Source: Nonlabens sp. Hel1_33_55 (lineage in GTDB: Bacteria > Bacteroidota > Bacteroidia > Flavobacteriales > Flavobacteriaceae). From it: DNA of 64,000 bases. A model generated the notes under the pieces. The model worked only from the letters and a program-made list of their open reading frames with translations, did no database searches and had not been told where the DNA came from. Within the stretch, counting starts at the first letter, position 1, and the number at the start of each line of letters is the position of its first letter. The translations under genes and the position numbers were made by a program. Below, piece after piece: positions 49,792-59,201 of this stretch. The stretch lies in NCBI RefSeq assembly GCF_900101765.1, contig NZ_LT627735.1, positions 372,001 to 436,000 of the forward strand, written 5' to 3'.

Positions 49792-52173
49792 TTGGAAAAT
49801 ATTCAGAATACCTCATCAGATACCTCTATTGGACAACTTATAGCTCCTTACTTACGGGTATGGCCTTGGTTGATTCTCAGCGTTTTTATCGCATTATTAG
49901 GAGCTTTTTTATACCTTAGATATACTGCAAAGTCCTATCAAGCTTCGGCCTCCATTATCATTAAAGATACCCAAGGCGGAGGAGGTTTTTCTGAGCTCAG
50001 TACATTTCAGGATATAGGAGTTCTTGGAAGTTCAGGTAACAGCCTGGCTAATGAAATTGAAATTCTTACCTCTAAACGATTGGTGAGAGCTGTCGTGAAT
50101 GAGCTTCACTTAGGCGTGCAAATTTTGCAAGAAGGGAATATTAAAATCACAGACGTTTATACGGAGTTCCCATATGCTGCCCGTTTTATAGATGATGTAG
50201 GATCTAGTCCTAAGGATAGAAAAACTCAATCTATCTATTTAAAAACAGTAAGCGACAGCTCCTTTGCTTTTAAACTGGTTGAAAATGAACCTTACCAAGA
50301 GTTTAATTTTGATACTCCACTACTATTACCACAAGGCTCTTTATTTCTAACTCCTAAGTCCTTGATATCACCACCATCTAATTTTGGACGGGAATATGTT
50401 ATCAAAATGTTAAATGCAGAAAACTTAGTATCTTCTATAGCGTCTCGCCTTCAAGTTTCTACTGGTAGTAGAGGTGGAAGTGTATTGAACCTATCTCTAA
50501 CAGATAATGTTTTGGCTCGTGCTGTTGATATTCTTAATGAATTGGTCATTCAATATAATGCGGATGCTATTAATGATAAAAATCTCGTTGCTACTAATAC
50601 TGCACGATTTATTGAAGAACGGATAGAGGCCATAAGTGTTGATTTAGATTCCGTTGAAAATACTATACAAGATTTTAAGACCTCTAATAATATTTCTAAC
50701 ATTGAGGCACAATCTCAAATGAATCTTGACTTTTCTAGCGAGTTCACGAAGCGACTGATCGAAGCAGAGTCTGAACTACAAGTTGGAAATTTTTTACAAC
50801 AGTCGTTGCAATCTACGCCCCTAGGGGAGTTGTTACCTGGCAATGTAGGCTTGCAGAGTCTAGAAATTAATACTGGATTGGATCAATATAATCGACTAGC
50901 GCTACGTTATCAAGAACTTTTGAAAACCTCTACCGAATTGAACCCCACAGTTATTCAATATAGGGATCAACTCACCACCTTACGTAATTCAATATTAAGC
51001 TCATTGAGTGGTTATCTATCTGCTTTACGAATCAAGCGTAATGCTTTGAGCGCTCAAGAATCTAAGGTGGACGATAGGATTGCTGAGGTTCCCGAAGCAG
51101 AACGTGTCTTTAGAGGTATTGCACGTAATCAAACCATCATCGAGTCTATTTATCTATTTTTAGTTACTAAACGAGAGGAGACTGCTATTTCACTAGCCGT
51201 TACTGCTCCAAAAGCAAAAGTTGTAGATGCAGCTTGGGGAAGTACATCAAGCATTGCGCCTAAATCCAATGTTATTTATTCAGGGGCATTGATTTCAGGA
51301 CTATTGATCCCTTTAGCGTTTGTTTATTTGATGGGCCTTTTTAATAACAAGATTGAAAATCGTAAAGACGTTACGAATAGACTTTCCAATACTCCTTTTC
51401 TAGGAGAGGTGCCCGAATTATCTTCTGACGAGTCCGACATGATTGAAAAGAACGATCGATCTGTACTGGCCGAGTCCTTTAGAATCTTACGAACCAATCT
51501 TCAATATAAACTTTCCGCTTTGGGAAGTTCAGTAAAATCTCCAGTGGTAATTGTTACCTCTTCTGTAAAAGGAGAAGGTAAAACATTTGTGTCTTTCAAT
51601 CTTGCTATGACTATGGCTAATTCAGGAAAGAATGTCTTGCTCATCGGTGGTGATATTAGAAATCCACAATTGCATAGATATTTAGAAAAAGGTAGTAAGA
51701 ACTTAAAAGGAGTAACGGAGTTTCTTGTTTATCCAGAATATAAACCCGAAGAACTGATTCATGAAAGTGATGCCAACCCAAATCTGAAAATATTCTTATC
51801 TGGAGCTATACCGCCTAATCCAGCCGAATTATGGATGAGTTCTCGAGTTGATGAGTTATTAGCTTACGGTAAGGCAAACTATGATGTGGTTATCATTGAC
51901 AGTGCCCCATCGATGCTAGTTACAGATACTTTATTAATAAGCGATAAAGCAGATGTTACGGTATATGTGGCTCGAGCCAACTATACTGAAAAACCGCTGT
52001 TAGACTTTGTGAGCGACACCATAGAAAGTGAAAAGCTCAAGAATGTAGCTATGGTTCTTAATAATGTTAAGATCGCCAACTTTGGTTATGGGAATAAATA
52101 TGCTTATTCCTATGGAGTGGATCAAGACAGTGCTTGGACTAGATTAATGAAAACCTTAAAGTTCAAAAAGTAA
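49792..52173 (+). CDS. Wzc-like chain-length regulator and BY-kinase
   Basis: A 793-residue bacterial tyrosine kinase. N-terminal Wzz domain with hydrophobic helix WPWLILSVFIALLGAFLYL and ALLQSYEA-type sequence (SYQASASIIIKD), a long coiled-coil region (about 280-430), a second helix near 500, and the cytoplasmic kinase: Walker A SSVKGEGKTFVSFNLAM, Walker A' VLLIGGDIRNPQLH and Walker B VVIIDSAPSM. The C-terminus has a Tyr cluster (GYGNKYAYSYG) suitable for autophosphorylation. Start is TTG at 49792. The CpsB gene converges 19 bp away. Confidence 0.93.
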   Translation: MENIQNTSSDTSIGQLIAPYLRVWPWLILSVFIALLGAFLYLRYTAKSYQASASIIIKDTQGGGGFSELSTFQDIGVLGSSGNSLANEIEILTSKRLVRAVVNELHLGVQILQEGNIKITDVYTEFPYAARFIDDVGSSPKDRKTQSIYLKTVSDSSFAFKLVENEPYQEFNFDTPLLLPQGSLFLTPKSLISPPSNFGREYVIKMLNAENLVSSIASRLQVSTGSRGGSVLNLSLTDNVLARAVDILNELVIQYNADAINDKNLVATNTARFIEERIEAISVDLDSVENTIQDFKTSNNISNIEAQSQMNLDFSSEFTKRLIEAESELQVGNFLQQSLQSTPLGELLPGNVGLQSLEINTGLDQYNRLALRYQELLKTSTELNPTVIQYRDQLTTLRNSILSSLSGYLSALRIKRNALSAQESKVDDRIAEVPEAERVFRGIARNQTIIESIYLFLVTKREETAISLAVTAPKAKVVDAAWGSTSSIAPKSNVIYSGALISGLLIPLAFVYLMGLFNNKIENRKDVTNRLSNTPFLGEVPELSSDESDMIEKNDRSVLAESFRILRTNLQYKLSALGSSVKSPVVIVTSSVKGEGKTFVSFNLAMTMANSGKNVLLIGGDIRNPQLHRYLEKGSKNLKGVTEFLVYPEYKPEELIHESDANPNLKIFLSGAIPPNPAELWMSSRVDELLAYGKANYDVVIIDSAPSMLVTDTLLISDKADVTVYVARANYTEKPLLDFVSDTIESEKLKNVAMVLNNVKIANFGYGNKYAYSYGVDQDSAWTRLMKTLKFKK

Positions 52174-52192
52174 AAAATCACAGAATCGCGAT

Positions 52193-52921
52193 TTAATTGA
52201 ATTTGGCCATTTGAACTTCCACTAGATGTTGAAGAGCTGGCATGATCTTCTTATCCATTTGAATCTGTTTTACTTTTTCCAAATGCTCGGGTTTGTGAGC
52301 ATCAGTGGCAAGAATTTCATATTGGTTATCTTTCAAAAGGGCAAGTGATTTTTGCTTTGCATCTGATCCGTAATGTCCAGAAAGACTTAATACATTGAGT
52401 TGTAAGGCACAGCCTCTATTCTTGAAGTCTAGAATCTTCTTAACATCTAAATATCTGTATCGCTCTGGATGAGCCAGAATTGGATGGATCTCTAGATTAT
52501 TCATTTCAAATATCAATTCTTCCGCATTGACTGGTTTTTGAAAATAACTAAATTCAAATAGCAACTGCTTGTTTGGTAGCGTCAGGAAGTTTTCTGTTTT
52601 AAGAAGCTCTTCAAAGCCGCCATCCATCATATATTCTGATGCAGTTCCCAGTAAAAAACTTGCTTCGTTTTCTGATAAATCGGCCTTGGTTTGAGTGAAA
52701 GAGTTTTTGATCTTATCCGCATCATTCCCATAGTAATCTTCCATGGTATGTGGTGTTGTATATACTCCAGAAAAACCCAACTCTCGATACAACTTAATCA
52801 TTTGAGAAGTAGTTTCCAGACTATCTGAACCGTCATCGATATTAGGTAACAAATGATTATGCACATCGACAATACTATCGATCGCATCAGCGAGGAAAAT
52901 TTTTTTTGTAAAAAAGAACAT
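52193..52921 (-). CDS. CpsB/YwqE-type tyrosine-protein phosphatase
   Basis: A 242-residue PHP-fold, metal-dependent phosphatase. DVHNHLLPNIDDGSDS (His21 and His23) starts the metal site, TPHTMEDYYGN, FEFSYFQKPVN, LAHPERYRYLD and ATDAHKPEHL supply the remaining ligands. It would dephosphorylate the Wzc Tyr cluster. It lies opposite wzc and is encoded downstream of the TPR gene, with which it abuts by one base. Confidence 0.92.
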   Translation of the reverse strand: MFFFTKKIFLADAIDSIVDVHNHLLPNIDDGSDSLETTSQMIKLYRELGFSGVYTTPHTMEDYYGNDADKIKNSFTQTKADLSENEASFLLGTASEYMMDGGFEELLKTENFLTLPNKQLLFEFSYFQKPVNAEELIFEMNNLEIHPILAHPERYRYLDVKKILDFKNRGCALQLNVLSLSGHYGSDAKQKSLALLKDNQYEILATDAHKPEHLEKVKQIQMDKKIMPALQHLVEVQMAKFN

Positions 52922-54309
52922 CAGCTGTATCTGGCGATAAGGTCTTTAACTTCTTTCTCTTTCAAAAGCTGTGGGAATAACTCTTCAAGAATGATCACAA
53001 ACTCAGGGTCGTTCTTTAACGCATTTTGCAGGTGGAATCTAGCCTTTACATTTTCATTCAATTTGTAGTAGGCTCCGGCAATACGGTATTCCATTTCCAC
53101 TTGTTGTGGGTAGAATTCTAGGCCATGATTAAGGTTTGAAACAACAGCCTCAGTTTCTCCTAAAGCTAATAGAATGTCTGCTCTTGATAGCCAGGTTTCT
53201 TCTTCGTAATTACCTAATTCAATGGCTTTTCGGTAACCATATTCAGCTTCTTCAAAAAAGTTTAGGCGTTTATTTAGGTGCGCATATCTAGTCCAGTATA
53301 ATGCATTTTCTCCATCAACCTCTATCGCTTTTTCTATATAGCTTAAGGCTTTAGGATAATTAAGCAATTTTGAGTAATAATCTACTATAGCAATCCAGCC
53401 TTTATCTAATAGCGGATCTTCATTAATCGTTTTCTTATAATACTTAATGGCCATCTCACTGTTTCCTAACTTGTTGAAACATTTTCCCAAGCGCAAATAT
53501 GCGAAAGACGTGGGGTCGTCCAATTCTAAGGTAATCTGATAATTTTCAATGGCCTCGTTGTATCGTCCCAACTTTTCCAAAACCTTTCCTTTTTCTAAAT
53601 AAGCGCCAACAAAGTGGTCATCAGAAATAATAGCGAACTCAAAAGCTGCCAGTGATTTCTCATACATTTTTAAATCAAAATACTGCTTCCCTACTTGATG
53701 CCAAGCGACCTCACAATACGGATTCTTGTTTAGAAACATATTCAAGAAGTCGATCGCTTGCTGATTTTCCTGTAAAAAATCGAAACAGTATATGATATTA
53801 TACAGCGCAGAATAATCTGTGTCATCTAACTCTAGACACTGCATGAAATTGAGTTTGGCACTGGAATAATCTTCGATGAAAAGGAATTCCATTCCTATTA
53901 GATTGTAAACATCTGCGCGATCGTCAGTTAATGCTAAGGCATCGTTAAGCAGGTTGATAGCCTTTTCATGCTGTTCAGTTTTTGAAAAAATGTTGGCTTT
54001 CTGGATAAAGATCTCAGAATTCTGAGGTTGTAGTTCGTGCAGCTCGTCTAATAATCCATGAGCCACGTCAAACTTGTCATCAAAAATTAGCATCTCTGCA
54101 TGGAACAGTCTAAGATTTACTGATGACGGATGCTGATTCATGGCAAGATGAATCGCTTTGCGGGCTAGAGCCATCTTTCCGTTCTCTAGATAATGTTCAA
54201 TAATTTCTTCAAATTCATCACTATCAAAGAAACCTACTTCGTTTGTTTTCAGCATTAATTCAAACTTCTCAATGCTCAAATCATCATCACTATTTAAGTT
54301 GAATTCCAT
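52921..54309 (-). CDS. Tetratricopeptide-repeat protein
   Basis: A 462-residue protein built from about 11-12 TPR units (for example EKAINLLNDALALTDDRADV, EKSLAAFEFAIISDD, EAIENYQITLELDDPTSFAY, MAIKYYKKTINEDP, KALSYIEKAIEVDGENAL). No signal peptide or catalytic domain. ATG at 54309 (MEFNLNSDDDLSIEKF) is preferred over TTG 54360, matching the acidic start usual for Flavobacteriia TPR proteins. A protein-interaction scaffold, function unknown. It abuts the CpsB gene. Confidence 0.85.
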   Translation of the reverse strand: MEFNLNSDDDLSIEKFELMLKTNEVGFFDSDEFEEIIEHYLENGKMALARKAIHLAMNQHPSSVNLRLFHAEMLIFDDKFDVAHGLLDELHELQPQNSEIFIQKANIFSKTEQHEKAINLLNDALALTDDRADVYNLIGMEFLFIEDYSSAKLNFMQCLELDDTDYSALYNIIYCFDFLQENQQAIDFLNMFLNKNPYCEVAWHQVGKQYFDLKMYEKSLAAFEFAIISDDHFVGAYLEKGKVLEKLGRYNEAIENYQITLELDDPTSFAYLRLGKCFNKLGNSEMAIKYYKKTINEDPLLDKGWIAIVDYYSKLLNYPKALSYIEKAIEVDGENALYWTRYAHLNKRLNFFEEAEYGYRKAIELGNYEEETWLSRADILLALGETEAVVSNLNHGLEFYPQQVEMEYRIAGAYYKLNENVKARFHLQNALKNDPEFVIILEELFPQLLKEKEVKDLIARYS

Positions 54310-54422
54310 GGGTCGAATTTTTAATGATCCGCTTCTTACTAAGTTCAAAAGATTTGCCAAAGTCTCGCACCAACTGTCTAATCTCTTGTCAACATCTTAT
54401 AAACACTGCAAAACGGTGGTTT

Positions 54423-55604
54423 TTAGTTGTAAAATTCAGCGATAGTTTCCTTCAAAATATTACAGGCATGATCAATTTCGTCCATGGTCACTGTATACGG
54501 TGGAGTGATGCGAATGGCGCGTTTTTCGAAAAGCAATAAAAAGAAAATAACTCCTTTTTCTCGGCATCGGTCAACTATGGCAGCCGTGTATTTAGCATCG
54601 GGCAAAATGGCAGCCAGCATCAAACCAGTACCTCTTACTTGCACAATGTTTTTGGAGAGTAAGCTTTCGCGAAAGCGTAATTCCATCATCTTCATACGTT
54701 CCATATAACCATCTTCTACAACAGCTTTCAAAGTTGCAAGAGCCGCCGAAGCGATCACTGGATTCCCACCAAAAGTGGTGATGTGCCCCAACATAGGTGA
54801 GGTTTTGAAATGATTGAGGTGTGCCGCACTAGCCGTCAATGAGCCTATAGGCAAGCCACCAGCCAGACCTTTACCACTAACCACCACATCTGGTACGATT
54901 CCATATTGCTGAAAATGCCACATGGTGCCCGTGCGACCAACTCCTGGCTGAATCTCATCCAGAATCAATAAGCTACCGGTTGCTGTACACTTTTCTCGCA
55001 GTGCGTTGAACCAACGCTCATCTGGCATAATAAATCCTGCACCACCTTGAATAGTTTCCATGATGACGGCGGCTGTACGCTCGGTAATTTTGTTGAGATC
55101 TGGTAGGCAATTGAATTGTATGTGATTAACATCTGGTAATAACGGCCTAAACGGAGCCTTACGCTCTTCATAATCCATCAAACTAAGGGAACCTAACGTA
55201 TTACCATGATAGCAATTTTTCATGGCGATGATCTCAGAACGCTGTGTGACGGTTCGTGCAAGTTTTATTGAAGCCTCAATGGCTTCTGTACCACTGTTAA
55301 CTAAATAAGTCATTTCCAGTGGTGCAGGCATTGTGCTGGCTAGCAGTTTGCAAAGTTCAACGGCAGGCTGTTGTGAATACTCGCCATACACCATTACATG
55401 CATGTAGCGATCCAGCTGAGTTTTGACCGCAGCTATAATTTTGGGATGACAATGACCTAATGGCAGCGCGCTTACTCCAGCGACCATGTCAAGATATTTT
55501 TTTCCAGCGATATCTGTAATGTAATTGCCAGATGCGCTGTCAATTTCTAATCCTGGTGCAAATGGAGTAGTAGGAGCCTGGTATTTAAAGAAGTCTTCTT
55601 TCAA
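54423..55604 (-). CDS. Class III PLP-dependent aminotransferase (ArgD/GabT-like)
   Basis: A 393-residue class III aminotransferase. Seen: LDMVAGVSALPLGHCHPKII, TYLVNSGTEAIEASIKLAR, CYHGNTLGSLSLMDYEERK, LILDEIQPGVGRTGTMWHF (PLP Asp/Gln) and Schiff-base Lys in VVSGKGLAGGLPIGS. Which omega-amine it uses (acetylornithine, 4-aminobutyrate or other) cannot be read; family members are annotated as aspartate aminotransferase family. TTG start overlaps the OstA gene stop by 4 nt. A near-perfect palindrome at 54662-54677 reads RFRES. Confidence 0.88.
   Translation of the reverse strand: MKEDFFKYQAPTTPFAPGLEIDSASGNYITDIAGKKYLDMVAGVSALPLGHCHPKIIAAVKTQLDRYMHVMVYGEYSQQPAVELCKLLASTMPAPLEMTYLVNSGTEAIEASIKLARTVTQRSEIIAMKNCYHGNTLGSLSLMDYEERKAPFRPLLPDVNHIQFNCLPDLNKITERTAAVIMETIQGGAGFIMPDERWFNALREKCTATGSLLILDEIQPGVGRTGTMWHFQQYGIVPDVVVSGKGLAGGLPIGSLTASAAHLNHFKTSPMLGHITTFGGNPVIASAALATLKAVVEDGYMERMKMMELRFRESLLSKNIVQVRGTGLMLAAILPDAKYTAAIVDRCREKGVIFFLLLFEKRAIRITPPYTVTMDEIDHACNILKETIAEFYN
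54662..54677. repeat. 16-bp palindrome (one mismatch, in aminotransferase gene)
   Basis: AGCTTTCGCGAAAGCG on the plus strand. On the coding strand it is read as Arg-Phe-Arg-Glu-Ser, the same frame as in tilS. Confidence 0.85.
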
Positions 55605-57301
55605 TTGTCACCGGTTCCTTCAATGTTTTCAATCTTGTCTTTTTCTCTGTTTTCCAGATCTTCTTTTTTGAGCTCGCTGTTTTCGTTCAGGTTTTCTAGA
55701 TCGTCTTCTGTAAAGAAATCTTCTTCAACTTTTGGTAATGGTAACCCTTGGATCTTAATTTGTTTGGGAACAGGTTGACCTTTAAAAAGATCACTATAGG
55801 AATAAGGTCGCTCTTCTTCACGCCAGTTTAATCCTCTTAAGGTTCGTGCATTTACGGGCAACTCTTCTGGAGGGAACGTGGTTCCCTTTGCCTCATTATA
55901 ATAGGTATTGACAATTACCTCTTGATTTTCTAGTTCAAGGACCATACGACCACTCGTTCTTTTATCAATTCCAATGAGCTCTTGAATGTCGTTGCGCAAA
56001 TAAATGAGGTGCTCCACATTTTTATCAATGTTGACTATACTCAATTCGTTATCCTTAAATAAACCCGTGAGCTCCTTTCCCTTAATTTGATTGAATCCTC
56101 CAGCGGTGTCTTGATCTGCAATAAATGCATTATAGAAAACTCTCAAGGAATCTAGTTTTTCGGTCTCCACGTTGCTTTGAATGAAAATGCTATCGCCAGT
56201 AATCTGGCTCTTTCCACTCCATAAAACGGGATTTGTAATCATCTTAGTTAAACCAGTAGTCTGTCTAGAAACGATACTGTCTGATCTACCACTCAGATCA
56301 CTTTTGAATAGCCGAACATCATAAAAACCTCGAACCAATCTATCATCTTCTTTACCAGTGATCATTAAGGTATCTGCATGTATGTAAACGCTGTCTTGAC
56401 CCTGCAATGAAATAGCTACAGCTCGTTTTGTTATAAAAACGGAGTCCTTAGACCTAAAAACCTCGGCATAGTCTCCTTTGATGATGGAATTATTAATGGT
56501 GTCTGTGATCTTTATATTGTTGACTCCGCTAGCGAAATCTCGTCCACGATTAAAGTAGAGACTATCGCCCTTTACATTACGGTCATTGTAATCAATGCTG
56601 GAGTTTTTTACAAAATACCCTTCATCTGCCCGTGTGTCGTAAAATCCGCGCTCGCAATAGACCTTGCTCGTTTTACCGGTAATGGTCGATGGACCATACA
56701 TGTACACATACCCTGAATCAGAATAGAAATTCAAGTGGTTGGAGTTGATGACGTATTCTGGGTTAGTGACTACAACCTTATCAAGGAATTGATATTTTTT
56801 ATCCTTCATAAAATAAGTGCCAACCCTACTTTTTAAGGTGCTAGCTGTATCCCGTACGGTACCACCGCTACGATAATAAGCTTGCTGACGTTTTCTATTA
56901 AACCACAAGGTATCAGTTTGAAGCGTGGATTCTGGACTACGCATATTGACATTTCCACTAGCAAATGCAAGCTGGTTGCCACCATTATATTCGGCATACT
57001 TGGAGCTCATGGTAATGGTATCACCTTGATTCATCCTCACGTTACCAATAGCCTTGATGAAGTTACTTTCCTTGTAAAATACGGCTTTGTCGCAGTACAT
57101 TTCAATACCTCTATGTTGCACAAAGACTTGTTTTCCTGCATTTCTCAAGTACAAAATAGCTCCAGGAAATTCCTGCTCATTGATACTCTCAAATGGTGAT
57201 TCTACTCTTATAAGCGAATCAACCGGTTGCTCCTGCGCCAAGGAAACAAATGCCGTAAGCATTATAAAAACAAAGGCAGATATATATTTAGGGCGCGTCA
57301 T
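55601..57301 (-). CDS. OstA/LptA-like outer-membrane biogenesis protein
   Basis: A 566-residue OstA-like protein with signal peptide MTRPKYISAFVFIMLTAFVS. Repeated beta-jellyroll-like units match LptA/LptD-N: GIEMYCDKAVFYKESNFIKA, GDTITMSSKYAEYNGGNQLA, SRVGTYFMKDKKYQFLDKVV, INSNHLNFYSDSGYVYMYG and VKGDSLYFNRGRDFASG. It probably helps carry LPS across the periplasm. The acidic, Lys/Glu-rich C-terminus (about 525-566) is low-complexity. A run of co-directional envelope genes (LptF, LolA) follows upstream on the same strand. Confidence 0.88.
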   Translation of the reverse strand: MTRPKYISAFVFIMLTAFVSLAQEQPVDSLIRVESPFESINEQEFPGAILYLRNAGKQVFVQHRGIEMYCDKAVFYKESNFIKAIGNVRMNQGDTITMSSKYAEYNGGNQLAFASGNVNMRSPESTLQTDTLWFNRKRQQAYYRSGGTVRDTASTLKSRVGTYFMKDKKYQFLDKVVVTNPEYVINSNHLNFYSDSGYVYMYGPSTITGKTSKVYCERGFYDTRADEGYFVKNSSIDYNDRNVKGDSLYFNRGRDFASGVNNIKITDTINNSIIKGDYAEVFRSKDSVFITKRAVAISLQGQDSVYIHADTLMITGKEDDRLVRGFYDVRLFKSDLSGRSDSIVSRQTTGLTKMITNPVLWSGKSQITGDSIFIQSNVETEKLDSLRVFYNAFIADQDTAGGFNQIKGKELTGLFKDNELSIVNIDKNVEHLIYLRNDIQELIGIDKRTSGRMVLELENQEVIVNTYYNEAKGTTFPPEELPVNARTLRGLNWREEERPYSYSDLFKGQPVPKQIKIQGLPLPKVEEDFFTEDDLENLNENSELKKEDLENREKDKIENIEGTGDN

Positions 57302-57307
57302 GGAGAA

Positions 57308-58111
57308 TTATAAGTTTACCTCTATAGCATTTTCTGGTTGCGAGAAAAGGTCTTTTTTAACCATACCAAATTCGATATTACTGATGTTAGCTTCACCTAT
57401 CACCTTAGAACGATCAATACCATTGGAATAATTATAAAATTTCCAACTGGTAGCTATAGGGACATTTTCAACTGTTTGATAGTCGCTGTACGCTATGGCG
57501 TGAGCATTTTCTGCGGCCTTTTCTGCTGGCGTCCCGCCGTAGGTGACGATATAACCTGCGTGGTCAATAAGATCAGTTTCTTTATCGATATAAATTTCAT
57601 ACCAATCATCTGGTGCATCACCTGTTCCGTTTTCAAAAGTCAGCCGGATCACTTTAAAATTTTCCGTATCCGGAAACAAATTGGTGATGGTGCCTTCATC
57701 TGATAATTTAAAAGGTAAAGCAAAGAAATAGCTCCAAGTGAACATATCAAATCGAGCACCTTCATTATTTGCATCTTTAGGACTCATCCATACCTGCTTT
57801 CCATCATAGATAAGAGAGCTTCCATCTGTTTTATCAACTCTTACGTATTTGGAATCTGTGGACATGTAAACAGTTCCTTCCAATCGCTGCTGGCCTCCAA
57901 AACTCAGGTCAATATCAAATTGAACCATTTCCTTGTTAGTAAACTGCTCCTTACCATGAGCCAATTCTACCAAATCAACAAGTAGCTCATCTTCGCTTAG
58001 AACTGCTAGTTCAGTAGTTTGCTCTTTTGGTTCTTCGGTAATTTCTATTGTTTTATCCTTGCAACTGGTGAGGATGAAGAGCATTATGAAAAGGGAAAAT
58101 AAATATTTCAT
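57308..58111 (-). CDS. Putative lipoprotein (DUF6503-like)
   Basis: A 267-residue lipoprotein with lipobox ILTSC (Cys17). The body is beta-rich: VQFDIDLSFGGQQRLEGTVY, YVRVDKTDGSSLIYDGKQVW, FTWSYFFALPFKLSDEG and DDWYEIYIDKETDLIDHAGY. I recall this as a DUF6503 family protein with LolA-like topology, but that is a weak recollection; function unknown. It lies between the small DUF6095 gene and the OstA-like gene. Confidence 0.72.
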   Translation of the reverse strand: MKYLFSLFIMLFILTSCKDKTIEITEEPKEQTTELAVLSEDELLVDLVELAHGKEQFTNKEMVQFDIDLSFGGQQRLEGTVYMSTDSKYVRVDKTDGSSLIYDGKQVWMSPKDANNEGARFDMFTWSYFFALPFKLSDEGTITNLFPDTENFKVIRLTFENGTGDAPDDWYEIYIDKETDLIDHAGYIVTYGGTPAEKAAENAHAIAYSDYQTVENVPIATSWKFYNYSNGIDRSKVIGEANISNIEFGMVKKDLFSQPENAIEVNL

Positions 58112-58351
58112 CTATCGTGTTTTGTTGGTTTTAAACATAGAATCAAGAATAGTCTGGATGCCTTGATACATAAAAACGATGGCAAGAATTGCAAACGCAA
58201 TTCCTGGTATTAAAAATATGATGGGATGCTCGCTACCAGCACCTATATAAATAAGAATAGGGCCCAGAAAGAAAAAAGGAATCGCCATCATAAGGCGTTT
58301 CACTCCTTTGCTCAAAACATCTCTATCTGTAGACGGTTGTTGGGTTTCCAT
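58112..58351 (-). CDS. Small membrane protein, DUF6095-like
   Basis: A 79-residue protein with two predicted helices: MAIPFFFLGPILIYIGAG and IIFLIPGIAFAILAIVFMYQ. It matches my memory of DUF6095 proteins of Flavobacteriia. The ATG at 58351 overlaps the murQ stop as TAATG, so translation is coupled; an upstream TTG (58357) is less likely. Function unknown. Confidence 0.78.
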   Translation of the reverse strand: METQQPSTDRDVLSKGVKRLMMAIPFFFLGPILIYIGAGSEHPIIFLIPGIAFAILAIVFMYQGIQTILDSMFKTNKTR

Positions 58352-59166
58352 TAGCAAATTCCTATATGATCAAGAACGCTTCTAACACTACCGTATTTCT
58401 TGAGCATTTCTTGAGACTGTTCATAATCCATTTTAGTAGCTTCCATGATCATGCGGGTACCTCTATCAACGAGTTTGTCGTTGCTCAATTGCATATCGAT
58501 CATTTTATTTCCTTTAATGTGTCCTAATTTAATCATCACGCTGGTACTGATCATATTGAGTACCATTTTTTGTGCAGTTCCAGCTTTCATACGACTACTA
58601 CCAGTCACAAATTCTGGACCCACGACAGGAACGAGTGAATAATCTGCAATATCATCCAGTTGACTTCCTGGATTACAAGTGATTCCTCCAGTAATGACGT
58701 CACGCTTTTTACAATCTTCAAGACCACCTATCACATAAGGTGTGCGACCACTAGCTGCAATACCTATTACTACATCATTCTTACTAAGGTTATATTGATC
58801 AAGGTCTTTTATGGCTTGTTCACGATCATCTTCAGCATTTTCAACTGCATTTCTAATTGCTTGATCACCACCGGCGATGATGCCTATGACTTTATCTGGT
58901 GCTACTCCAAAAGTTGGTGGACACTCACTCGCATCCAAAATTCCCAAACGACCACTAGTTCCAGCACCTATGTAAAACAGCCTTCCAGCATTCTTCATTT
59001 TCTCAACAATGACATCCACTAATGCCTCAATCTTTGGAAGAATCATTTGCACTGCTTGTGCGACCTGTTGATCTTCATTATTGATAGCAGTAAGCAATTC
59101 ACGTGTGGTCATCTTTTCTAGATGATCGTGATTTGAGTCTTGTTCAGTAATATTGTTTGAGGCCAT
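58351..59166 (-). CDS. murQ: N-acetylmuramic acid 6-phosphate etherase
   Basis: A 271-residue SIS-domain enzyme that splits MurNAc-6-P into GlcNAc-6-P and D-lactate during cell-wall recycling. Seen: MTTRELLTAINNEDQQVA, GAGTSGRLGILDASECPPTF (about 67-86), GIIAGGDQAIRNAVENAED, ITCNPGSQLDDIADYSLVPV and GSSRMKAGTAQKMVLNMIST, the family block with catalytic Glu residues. Complete. It begins 35 nt after the ribBA gene on the same strand, with a palindrome between. Confidence 0.95.
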   Translation of the reverse strand: MASNNITEQDSNHDHLEKMTTRELLTAINNEDQQVAQAVQMILPKIEALVDVIVEKMKNAGRLFYIGAGTSGRLGILDASECPPTFGVAPDKVIGIIAGGDQAIRNAVENAEDDREQAIKDLDQYNLSKNDVVIGIAASGRTPYVIGGLEDCKKRDVITGGITCNPGSQLDDIADYSLVPVVGPEFVTGSSRMKAGTAQKMVLNMISTSVMIKLGHIKGNKMIDMQLSNDKLVDRGTRMIMEATKMDYEQSQEMLKKYGSVRSVLDHIGIC

Positions 59167-59177
59167 GTTGTTGAGTT

Positions 59178-59193
59178 CGCTTTCGCGAAAGCG
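59178..59193. repeat. 16-bp palindrome (perfect copy, after the ribB-ribX stop)
   Basis: CGCTTTCGCGAAAGCG starts 8 nt after the minus-strand stop of the RibB-RibX gene, in the 35-nt gap before murQ. As with the plus-strand spacer copies, it sits just downstream of a stop codon. Confidence 0.9.
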
Positions 59194-59201
59194 AAATTTA
59201 T

